Position numbers and translations under genes: made by a program
Shown here: positions 56,217-64,000 of the stretch, one piece after another
Position numbering within the stretch: the stretch's first letter is position 1
Layout of the letters: the number at the start of each line of letters is the position of its first letter
NCBI GenBank assembly: GCA_018398815.1
Contig: JAFLJL010004289.1
Span: 1 to 64,000 of the forward strand
DNA: 64,000 nucleotides
DNA from: Conus ventricosus
Lineage: Eukaryota; Mollusca; Gastropoda; Neogastropoda; Conidae
Reading direction: 5' to 3'
Notes under the pieces: model-generated
The model's input: only the letters and a program-made list of their open reading frames with translations
The model's database searches: none
Told to the model about the DNA's origin: nothing

Positions 56217-56446
56217 AGAGAATGTAAATATGCGGGTTCAAGCTCACCCATCTTATTTTGCCGAAAACTCCCTTTCACATCCAAGTCACGTCCTTCTCAT
56301 GTCAGTTTTGGCCAAAATTAACACTGTTTCTAAACAAAATTAACACACAAAAACCTCTAAAAATCGACGTAATCGTCAATTTAAAATGGGGGGTTTCCGT
56401 GCAAAATAGGATTTGGTGATCGTGATCCCGCATATTTACTTTCTCT
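56217..56446. repeat. Left terminal palindrome of E4
   Basis: AGAGAATGTAAATATGCGGG at the outside pairs with CCCGCATATTTACTTTCTCT at the inside; the arms continue through GCTCACC and the TTATTTTGC region. Confidence 0.85.
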
Positions 56447-56478
56447 CCAGGGACATAAAAATTAAGGGTTTACAGTAC

Positions 56479-56797
56479 GCTCTTCTACTTCCAGCACTAT
56501 TAATAAATCAGAACAAACAACTGGCCTTCCATCTTGATTAGTTATTTTTTACATCTAATGAATTAATAGGTCCCTCAATTAATTCTTTAAATTGCCTGTT
56601 TCCGTCAAACATATATAACTGATAATCGCAAAACCTGCCTTAATTGACGGCAGTGCTCGTAGAACAGTAGATGGCTGGCCAATAAACAGATTAGTATTTG
56701 TTTTTAACTGTTGTAAATGGACATACAACATTGGGTTTACGAGAAAATCGGCTGGTCTACTGCCTACATACTGATAAAGACTGCTTTTTAAGTGCAT
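56479..56797 (-). pseudogene. Penton-like C-terminal fragment, E4
   Basis: Reads LYVHLQQLKTNTNLFIGQPS and TVLRALPSIKAGFAI, matching the E2 penton-like core. Its C-terminal codons lie inside the E4 terminal repeat. The right-hand repeat (59034-59195) carries the same coding end (SLDVKITNQDGRPVVCSDLL) in the opposite direction. Confidence 0.6.
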
Positions 56798-56799
56798 AT

Positions 56800-57042
56800 G
56801 TATTTTAATATGAAATGCATTTTTGGGGTCAACTTAAGTTGAAGATTACAATTGTTGTTCTGAACTTTCCAGTAATGTGATCGTGGTCTCTACTGTCACG
56901 TCTTTACTGTTAGGTGTTAGCTCTAAGCCGCAAATCTAGCAGTGTGTAGATGAGTCATAACGTTTCTTGGTCTTCAGGAGTCATAACAATGTCTGAAAGG
57001 TTCAGTTCATTGGATAACTGATTGCGAAGTTGTTTCATCTGC
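56800..57042. other. E4 polymerase fragment, degraded edge
   Basis: Reverse-strand traces of the polymerase region corresponding to the E2 zinc/HNH insertion (ICGL near 56920-56940) and the LSDIVMTPEDQ stretch (about 56970-57010), not in one frame. The internal deletion point lies about here. Confidence 0.4.
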
Positions 57043-58257
57043 TCTAAAAATCTACTAGCTGCATTGGGACCTCTGTAAATCTCGGGTGTGTGTGTGCCCC
57101 ATCTGACTAACAACAATAAACGCATCAGAACAGATCTGATGGTAGGTTAATAAGGTTGTTTTTTGTTCTTGCTGTTGGGGGCCGCAGTACTGTGGCAAGA
57201 TTGATTCCAAGTCAGCATAAACCATGTATGGGCTCATTTGCATTTTGTGAAAAAATTTTTAACTAACTTTAGACCCTGGTTTAGGTGTAAGGAGTTTGGT
57301 TTCACAGTCTACAAAACTTTTACAATGAGTTCTATGGATGGCAGCTGCTTTTTTTAGTTGGGATTCTAACCAAACACCTTCTACAAAGCTCCTGTCTAGA
57401 TTTATGTTTTGATGTATATTCTAACAGTCTACTTATTGTTCTAATTAATACATAATGACTCTTTAGACCGTCTGCAAACAGGATCAAGTCTACATGATTC
57501 TTAAGCGGTTCGCCTAAAGTGGGAGCGTTGGGAGAAATCCTTAGAGGCACTAGATTGTCTATACAGACCATGTGTATACGTTTACAGTGATTGGTTTGTT
57601 TTGCTCTTCAAACTGAGATATACTTTCTATGCTTACTGGGAAGTTTATGTCATCAAAGTTCAACTCACGTTTGTATTGTTTATAATTAGAGACTCTTTCT
57701 GCATTCTTTTTAACAGGATGTAAATGCGCTAAAATGCACGACATAAAACACATGTTGTCAGGATTTTGTATGTTTTAGACTGCTCGTTTTAAAACTAACT
57801 TTCTTGGAAGAGGAAGGTAAGAATTGCCAACTATAGGATTGAACTTTGTTTGTCTCAATCTGATTTCAAGGACTGTCCCTTCAGACCAGCCAGAACCATG
57901 CAATTTCGCTTCTTCACTTGCGTGGTTAAACTGTGTAAGCATGTAATCAGCCCATTGAGAATTGAAGTTGCGATAGCTAATAACTTCTTTCTGTTCAGTT
58001 GAAACCCAGACTTGCATGTTACTATCATCAGGCGTTATATAATCAATCAGAACAGCCAACAACACTTTTACTGGCGGTTCGTGTTGAAGAGACTCTGGGA
58101 TTTTAGAGATAGTGTGTGCCACTCTTTCATGAACATTTGTGGGGTTAATAATGTTCATGTCTACTTCGCTGAACATATTGCTTAATTGTTCACTGCTGTC
58201 AAATATTTCTTCCATCGTATATAGTTTTCCATCCTCGAATTTACTTGTGAGGCTCAT
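57043..58257 (-). pseudogene. Protein-primed DNA polymerase B, N-terminal part, E4
   Basis: ATG 58257 opens MSLTSKFEDGKLYTMEEIFD. The N-terminal domain has PTNVHERVAHTISKIPESL, VKVLLAVLIDYITPDDSNM and LHGSGWSEGTVLEIRLRQTK. A nonsense codon after VLKRAV (57775) interrupts the frame, which then continues to NAERVSNYKQYKRELNF, ITVNVYTWSV and TISRLLEYTSKHKS. The exonuclease I motif is YADLES (57190-57225). It keeps the same N-terminal arrangement as E2, showing that this domain belongs to the polymerase. Confidence 0.75.
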
Positions 58258-58292
58258 TTTTAACTCAAATATTTACGTAAATTAAAAAAAAA
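58258..58292 (-). promoter_or_regulatory. Shared upstream motif, E4 polymerase
   Basis: Reverse strand TTTAATTTACGTAAATATTT, then GAGTTAAAA and ATG. Nearly the same as before the E2 polymerase and coiled-coil genes. Confidence 0.5.
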
Positions 58293-58585
58293 ATGTAAAT
58301 AAAAGTAAGTAAAACGTGCTTGTATTCTTCACCCAAGCGTTGCAACACTTCAAGATACGTTAACCTTACAATAACACCTGCCAATATTTTAGCTTTTTCT
58401 GAATCACTGCAGTCAACGTTCATCACTTTGATTGCTTTGTCAAATAGTTCACTATGATCTTTTATTATATTGTTTACATCATTCTCAAAACCAAATTCAC
58501 TAAAATCAATGTTTAGTACGTTCATTGTTTCGTCAAATAGTTCATTACAATTCTTTAAATCAGATTCACTGAGTTCAGGAGCCAT
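58265..58585 (-). CDS. Small acidic protein with internal duplication, E4
   Basis: 106-codon intact frame from ATG 58585, with two similar segments: NELFDETMNVLNIDFSE and SELFDKAIKVMNVDCSD. A hydrophobic C-terminus (LLTFIYIFFLIYVNI) comes from A/T-rich DNA that is also the upstream region of the polymerase, so the true end may be earlier in other copies. No known domain recognised. Confidence 0.5.
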   Translation of the reverse strand: MAPELSESDLKNCNELFDETMNVLNIDFSEFGFENDVNNIIKDHSELFDKAIKVMNVDCSDSEKAKILAGVIVRLTYLEVLQRLGEEYKHVLLTFIYIFFLIYVNI

Positions 58586-58622
58586 TTTTAAATCTAAAAT
58601 AAATAAAACAATAATTGTAAAT

Positions 58623-58943
58623 TCAGCTGTTACTCATAGTCGTTTCTAATCGTAAAACCTGATCTTCATTAAAGCGAATAGCTACTCCTTCAGAGCCAGT
58701 AGAAACAGTCAGATTAACATCTTCAGAAGCCATATTATCAACTAAAATGGCAAACAACTTTATAACCGGTTGGGGCCAAGAATCTGGTATTTTACTGATG
58801 GCCTGCTTCATGCTTTCTCGCATATTTATGCGCTCAAAAAGATCAGTAAATTCTTCAAACCTGTTCTTTAACTGATCTTTATCAGCCTCCCAATCCAACT
58901 CGTAAAGTATATTAATAAGCTCTGTAGCTACTTCGGGCTTCAT
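58623..58943 (-). CDS. Small protein related to the polymerase N-terminal domain, E4
   Basis: ATG 58943 (MKPEVATELINILYELDWEA). The stretch AISKIPDSWPQPVIKLFAIL followed by ASEDVNLTVSTGSEGVAIRF parallels HTISKIPESL, VKVLLAVLI and VSTEQKEVISYRNF of the neighbouring polymerase. It therefore appears to be a stand-alone copy of that domain. Intact, 106 codons. Confidence 0.55.
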   Translation of the reverse strand: MKPEVATELINILYELDWEADKDQLKNRFEEFTDLFERINMRESMKQAISKIPDSWPQPVIKLFAILVDNMASEDVNLTVSTGSEGVAIRFNEDQVLRLETTMSNS

Positions 58944-58978
58944 TTTAAAACTCAAATAAAATCATAAATTAAAAAAAA
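58944..58978 (-). promoter_or_regulatory. Shared upstream motif, E4 first gene
   Basis: Reverse strand TTTTAATTTATGATTTTATT, then TGAGTTTTAAA and ATG. Confidence 0.45.
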
Positions 58979-59195
58979 AATAATTACCAAAAGGGCAGGA
59001 GGGCAGGGTCTTGCGATTATCAGTTATATAAGTTTGACGGAAACAGTCAATATAAAGAATTAATTGAGGGACCTATAAATTCATTAGATGTAAAAATAAC
59101 TAATCAAGATGGAAGGCCAGTTGTTTGTTCTGATTTATTAATAGTGCTGGAAGTAGAAAAGCGTACTGTAAACCCTTAATTTTTATGTCCCTGGG

Positions 59196-59428
59196 GAGAA
59201 GGTAAATATGCAGGTTCACGATCACCAAATCCTATTTTGCACGGAAACCCCCCATTTTAAATTGACGATTACGTCGATTTTTAGAGGTTTTTGTGTGTTA
59301 ATTTTGTTTAGAAACAGGTGTTAATTTTGGCCAAAACTGACATGAGATGGACGTGATTTGTATGTGAAAAGGGGGGTTTTCGTGCAAAATAAGATGGGTG
59401 AGCTTGAACCCGCATATTTACATTCTCT
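59196..59428. repeat. Right terminal palindrome of E4
   Basis: Inverted counterpart of 56217-56446, ending CATATTTACATTCTCT. The inner tip has changed to GGAGAAGG. Confidence 0.85.
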
Positions 59429-59642
59429 GTTCTCTACATGAGCACGACCAATGCATACGTACACATTTCATTATTTGTTATTTGCATGACCGGCTCAAAT
59501 ACTTTGCATTCATATTATCACTTCAAAACATATCCAGAGAGACATTCTAATAAAATACATTATTATTGCAGCATATATGATTAACCATCGTTAATCACTT
59601 ACATTCTCCAGCACAGCATATAAATTCACATGACAGTGTAAT

Positions 59643-60650
59643 TCAATGATCTGAGCGACTGAGGTAATCCGCTCCCACATGATCCTTTCCTGGGATGACT
59701 TTCACAACAAAGGAGTACTCTTGCATCTGAATCGCCCACCTCACGAGTCTCCCGTTTTCAGTTTTCTTTTTGCTTAGATAACCAAGCGGCTGGTGATCTG
59801 TTTCCAGGATAAACTGTGTCCCGAATAGGTACGGCTCGAACTTCTTCATGGCCCACACAACGGCCAAACACTCCTTTTCAATTGTGGAGTACTTTTCTTC
59901 TGCATGACTGAGTTTCCGACTGGCATACATGATGGGCGTCTGTATGTTGTCATGGTTTTGAAGCCATACTGCAACTATGCCCTTGTTGGATGCGTCGGTG
60001 TGTACCGTGAATTGCTTCATCATGTCAGGTAATGGCATGATGGATTTGTTAGTCAGTGTGTTCTTCAGTGTTAAGAACGCCTGTTCACAGTCTTCTGTCC
60101 AAACTAGTTTGTCAGGCTGCCCCTTTTTCGTCAGGTCAGTCAGTGGTTGAGCGACAGCGCCAAAGTTTGGTACGAATTTTCTGTAGTAGGAAGCTAAGCT
60201 AATGCATGCTCGGACTTCTTTTTTCGTGGTAGGCTGAGTGGCATTTTTGATTTTCTCAATTTTGTCTGCTTCGGGCCACACACCTCCCTTGCCAATTTGG
60301 TGACCTTGAAAGGATAGTTCTTGGTAACCCAAGTAGCACTTGGATGGCCTGGCAGTCACACTGACTTCCTTCAGTCTGTCCATGACAGCCTGCAGTGCTT
60401 TCACATGTTCGTCCCATGTTTCTGTTGCAATCAACATGTCGTCCATGAAATTATCGACACCAGGTGTCTCAATCGCTGCAAGGAGCTTTCGCATTATCCT
60501 GGAAAACACTGCGCTGGCATTTTTCATGCCGAATGGCATGCGTACCCATTGATATTGTCCAGAGGGTGTGCTGAATGCCGTTTTCTTCCTGTCTTCCTGT
60601 CTCATGGGTATCTGCCAAAATCCTTTAGATAGGTCGATTTTTGTGAAATA
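59643..60650 (-). pseudogene. pol: Gypsy reverse transcriptase and RNase H, 3' part
   Basis: Continues the polyprotein beyond the Tc1 insertion: QWVRMPFGMKNASAVFSRIM, catalytic FMDDMLIATETW (about 60435-60470), LSFQGHQIGKGGV, then RNase H with VHTDASNKGIVAVW (about 59965-60007) and YSTIEKECLAVVWAMKKFE, ending GKDHVGADYLSRSDH at 59643. The frame is open for 320 codons, so this half is young or well kept. RNase H is the last domain; no integrase follows. Confidence 0.9.
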
Positions 60651-62276
60651 AGCTAGTCACAAAAAGTTAAGGGCCGCCTTAGATTTTGGGGTACTCTAAG
60701 TAATGGGTCTGAATGCTCGTAAAACAAAGCGCAGCGTGTTTCATTCTGAGCTATTCTGACAGCTCACACACCACACTGTATGACCGAAATAATCTTTCAG
60801 ACGACGCATTTTTCGGTCGAGAATATGCGCTCAGCCAAAACACCAAAAATCCGTGAATAATGCATGAAGTTTGGCCAGGCACAGATTACACAGCAGTTTT
60901 GAATTGAGAAATCGGCACAGTGCACGTGCAAGGCCTGCCTATGTTGAACACTTTTCAATGACAATTTGCCTGCGGTGGGTATAAAATGACCGCTAATCGG
61001 GGCTGCAATAACCATGCCTCCAAGACGAAAACTGTCAACACTAGATCGCGGCCGGGCTCTGGGATGGCTCCAAGATGGCATTTCTGGAAGAGAGGTGGCA
61101 AGACGTCTGGGAGTGAGCCACTCAGTCATTCAACGCCTTCACCAGTGATACCAAGACACTGGAAGAGCCGAGGAACGACCACGCTCAGGGCGGCCAAGAA
61201 TCACCAACGGGCAAGACGATCGCTACTTGATGCTGACAGCAGTCCACAGCAGAACCATCAATGCAACCACTCTGAGACAGGAGCTGAGAAGAACGACTAA
61301 CATCAACGTAAGTCGCCAGACCGTCCGAGGTCGCCTTCACAGTTTCAACCTCCGCTCAAGAAGGCTCGCCGTCCGTCTCCCACTAACACAGCACCATCGA
61401 CAGGCCAGAAGGAGGTGGTGTCGACGTCATCAGCGATGGACGAGGCAGCAATGGAGCACCATCCTCTTCACCAATGAGTCAAGATTCTCCCTGTCCCGAA
61501 ATGATGGCCGGGTACGCGTCTGGCGTCGTCCAGGGGAGAGGCTTGCTGATGGCTGTGTTCGTGAGCACGATCGCTATGGAGGCGGCTCCCTGATGGTATG
61601 GGGAGGCATCCACCTTCATGGCAGGACACCCCTTCACCTTGTGCCAGGCAGACTTACTGGCGTAAGGTACAGAGATGAAATCGTGAGGCCGTTGATTATC
61701 CCCACTCTGCAAGCCATGGGACCTGGTGCCACCCTCATGGACGACAACGCCACTCCACACCGCGCCCATGTGGTGAACGACTACCTGAGGCAGCAGCAGG
61801 TTCCACGACTGGACTGGCCATCGCGTTCGCCTGATTTGAACCCTATTGAGAACTTTTGGGACCATCTGGAACGCCGCGTCCACGACAACCACCCTCCTCC
61901 TGTTGACCTCCACCAACTGTTCCAATTTCTGCTGCAGGAGTGGAACGCCATGCCTCAACAGACCCTTGTGACTCTGATCCAGTCCATGAGGCCTAGATGC
62001 GTGGAATGTGTGGGTGCAAATGGCGGACATACGCACTACTGAAGCTTTTCAATAAACTTTCTTGTGAATTGTCAATTTTGTGATTTTTAAAAAGAGGGTT
62101 ATGATGTTTGATCCTTGATTTTGTCCAGAAAAATTGAATTGACACAATTGCAATGGCATTGACATGAAAGCTAAAGACATGAAATAAAATACGGTATAAG
62201 CTGTTTTCCTGTGCGTTATGTCGTTTTATTTTGGTGAGAGATTTTCTGTCTGGCCCTTAACTTTTTGTGACTAGCT
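60651..62276 (+). mobile_element. Tc1/mariner-family transposon
   Basis: 1,626 bp with inverted ends AGCTAGTCACAAAAAGTTAA and TTAACTTTTTGTGACTAGCT, flanked by TA (60649-60650 and 62277-62278). It is inserted into Gypsy reverse transcriptase and transcribed opposite to it. Confidence 0.92.
61014..62042 (+). pseudogene. Tc1 transposase (DD34E), inactive
   Basis: ATG 61014 (MPPRRKLSTLDRGRALGWLQ) starts a 342-codon frame. It has an N-terminal helix-turn-helix (ISGREVARRLGVSHSVIQRL), a GRPR-type hook, VSRQTVRGRLHSFNLRSRR, and then the catalytic part. The first catalytic residue is Asn instead of Asp (FTNESRF, codon 154). The second is in MDDNATPHRAH, and the Glu in DLNPIENFWDHL is 34 residues further on. 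A TGA interrupts codon 45 (61146-61148). Either change alone should abolish activity. Confidence 0.92.
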
Positions 62277-64000
62277 TATCTTGCTTTGTGGATTTTGCTG
62301 AACAGATGTTCAATGTTTGGTAATGGTTCTGCATCGAACTGAGTGACCCGGTTCAGTCTTCTGTAGTCAATGCAAAATCGGACATTTCCGTCCTTTGTCT
62401 TTACCAAAACGATGGGGGCATTGTAGGGTGAAACGGTAGGTTCAATTACACCCATCTCGAGCATGTCATTGACCTCTTTTTTGTTTGTTTCGGTCTGTGA
62501 ATGAGCGATAGGATATTGTTTGACCCTAATAGGTTGTGTGCTGGTCAAGTCAAGGCTGCACTCTTCTAATTGTGTTGTCCCTGGTAGATCTGTCAACACG
62601 TCTTTATGTTTCAGTAGCAGTCTTTCTACATCTGTCTTTTCCTTTTCTGTCAGTTGGTCACTGATGTTCACGTCCTCGTATGTCTCCGTTGCTCTGAGTG
62701 GTACCAGTAGTATGTACTCACCCGCTTTGTATGGTCCCAATCCTGTACATCTTCTCTTCTTCTTCGTCGTCTTCTTCTTCTTCTTCTTCTTCTTCTTCTT
62801 CTTCTTCTTCTTCTTTATGACTACTGCAATTTGTTCTTCCTCTTCATTTGATGTGTGATGATACTCTCTCAACAGATTGGTATGGAGCACCTTTTCTTTC
62901 CCTGCAATCTGCACTTTGTAGTCTGCTCTGTTCATCTTTCCAGTGACAGGGTATGGGCCTTTCCATGTCAGCTGTAATTTGTTGTGGTGTTCTGGTAGTA
63001 GTACAAGTACTTTGTCACCCACCTTCAGTTCTCTGTTCTTTGTCTTTTGGTTAAAGTACTTATGGTATCTTTGCGTAGACTTGTCTAAATGTTCCCTGGC
63101 GGGTTTGCATGTTTCTTCCATCCTGTTTTGTAAGTCGGTGATGTACTCTACAGTCGTTCTTGTCTGGCTGTCTGTCTCTTCGTCCGTCCAGCATTGCTTC
63201 AACACCTTCATGGGACCACGGACTGTCCTGCCATATAGCAATTCAAATGGCGAAAAGTGAAGGGATTCTTGAGGTGTCTCGCGATACGCGAACAGGAGTG
63301 CTGTCACGTATCTGTCCCACTCGCGTGGTTGTTCACTGCACATTTTCTTCAGCATTGTTTTTAATGTGCCGTTAAACCTTTCAACTAACCCATTGGTTTG
63401 TGCGTGGTACGGCGTGGTTGTGTAACCCTTTATGTTTAGCAGGCGGTTCACTTCCTGCATGGTGCCAGATACAAACTGCGTTCCTCTGTCTGTCAGCACC
63501 TGCTTCGGTATGCCAACGTGCGACCAAATGGTCAACAGTGCTTCCGCGACCGTGATTGTGTCATTGGATTGAATCGGTATTGCTTCAGGATATCTTGTGG
63601 CATAGTCGACCACCGTAAGAATGTATTTGTGTCCTCTTTCTGATGGTGGTGTGATCGGCCCTATCAGATCTATGGCTACCCTCTCAAAGGGTGTACCGAT
63701 GAGTGGCATTTTCATTAGAGGTACCTTCTTTACGGAACCTTTTGTGGCACTTCTCTGGCATGTGTCGCATGACTGGCAATAATGTCTGATGTCTGAGTAT
63801 ATGCCTGGCCAAAAGAAATCAGCTGTTACTCTGTCCCTCGTTCTGCGGATTCCCATGTGTCCCGACATTGGTATGTCGTGAGCGACACGCATAACCTCGC
63901 TCCTGTACGGCTTAGGCACCATGACTTGGCGGCAACTTGTTTCATCTATGGTGACAAAACGGAAGAGTATTCCGTTCTCTATAGCGTAAGACGCTCTGCC
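62276..64000 (-). pseudogene. pol: Gypsy integrase followed by reverse transcriptase, 5' part
   Basis: Open from the window edge to the Tc1 junction. Integrase: zinc-binding region with HMGIRRTRDRV and CQSCDTCQRS, core motifs VAIDLIGPI, VLTDRGTQF and NGLVERFNGTL, C-terminal GDKVLVLLPEHHNKLQLTWK. Next comes a lysine run encoded by a CTT repeat, then a linker and the reverse-transcriptase start (MGVIEPTVSPYNAPIVLVKT, FCIDYRRLNRVT). Integrase lies upstream of reverse transcriptase in one frame, unlike most Gypsy elements. Tc1 splits the gene at 62276. Confidence 0.9.
62755..62817. repeat. CTT/AAG microsatellite inside Gypsy pol
   Basis: About 60 bases of CTT repeats, in frame, giving about 17 consecutive lysines between integrase and reverse transcriptase. 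Confidence 0.95.

Larger units (their letters stand above)
56217..59428 (-). mobile_element. Polinton-like element E4, short derivative
   Basis: 3,212 bp bounded by inverted repeats of about 395 bases, each ending in a palindrome of about 230 bases. Flanked by GTTCT on both sides. It encodes a penton-like C-terminal fragment and the N-terminal third of a polymerase related to E2, plus two small genes, all on the reverse strand. It belongs to a different lineage from E1-E3 and has probably lost its middle. Confidence 0.85.
55600..64000 (-). mobile_element. Gypsy LTR retrotransposon, Gmr1-like, with two insertions
   Basis: The reverse strand encodes integrase, then reverse transcriptase, then RNase H in a single reading frame from the window edge to 59643, interrupted by Tc1 (60651-62276). 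The 3' untranslated part contains tandem units into which E4 inserted. A purine tract AAGGTGGGGG and TGTCACA near 55975-55985 mark a possible 3' LTR start. The 5' LTR, gag and protease lie outside the window. Integrase before reverse transcriptase is the gene order of the Gmr1 clade. Confidence 0.75.

Noticed and set aside
62520..63375. Forward ORFs in this interval
   Set aside because: They are antisense to the continuous Gypsy integrase and reverse-transcriptase frame.
1..64000. Host protein genes, tRNA or rRNA genes
   Set aside because: No exon-like host protein, cloverleaf or rRNA segment was recognised on either strand; all supported coding regions belong to mobile elements.

Overview
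The window looks like transposon-rich intergenic DNA from an invertebrate animal. A marine invertebrate such as a mollusc is my guess; nothing in the sequence fixes the phylum. I see no host gene, rRNA or tRNA. Everything recognisable is a mobile element, often nested in another: Polinton/Maverick-like DNA transposons, APE-type LINEs, a Gypsy LTR retrotransposon with integrase encoded before reverse transcriptase, a Tc1 transposon, and a foldback element carrying hammerhead-ribozyme motifs.

Layout. 1-704 holds a reverse-strand LINE ORF1 fragment. 1123-15120 is Polinton-like element E1, which has lost its left end and is badly frameshifted. Its right third plus about 0.67 kb of flanking LINE occurs three times in tandem (10913-15785, 15786-20427, 20428-25316) with the same breakpoints. 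The middle copy is riddled with indels and homopolymer changes and may be an assembly or polishing artefact. From 24647 a LINE runs rightward in pieces: 24647-27572, 29750-31989 and 47888-48962. It is interrupted by the foldback element (27573-29749), by complete Polinton-like element E2 (31990-47887) and by inverted, right-truncated element E3 (48963 to about 55190); E1 abuts its 5' end. From about 55600 to 64000 a reverse-strand Gypsy element carries a Tc1 insertion (60651-62276) and a short Polinton-like derivative E4 (56217-59428).

E2 is the reference copy. It encodes, in order: packaging ATPase (-), unknown (-), penton-like protein (-), conserved unknown (+), membrane protein (-), double-jelly-roll-type major capsid protein (+), membrane protein (+), protein-primed DNA polymerase B (+), coiled-coil protein (-), retroviral-type integrase (-), two small membrane proteins (-), two small conserved proteins (+), a Cys-cluster protein (+), a GACTTGAG minisatellite, a variable cassette and an accessory protein (-). 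Integrase would insert the DNA, the polymerase copy it, and the ATPase and capsid proteins package it. Most genes carry frameshifts, so no copy here looks functional.

The most striking feature is the shared end architecture. All four Polinton-like elements end in a palindrome that begins AGAGAA and ends TTCTCT. The palindrome sequences are unrelated between elements except at the tips, and they were recognisable at every preserved end. Just inside, the terminal inverted repeat encodes the C-terminus of the end gene: the ATPase in E2 (remnants in E1 and E3) or the penton-like protein in E4. Next to the right end is an exchangeable cassette with hairpin or tandem repeats and a divergent accessory gene that keeps one C-terminal motif. 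Several genes share an A/T-rich upstream motif ending in TTTGAGTT or a one-base variant.
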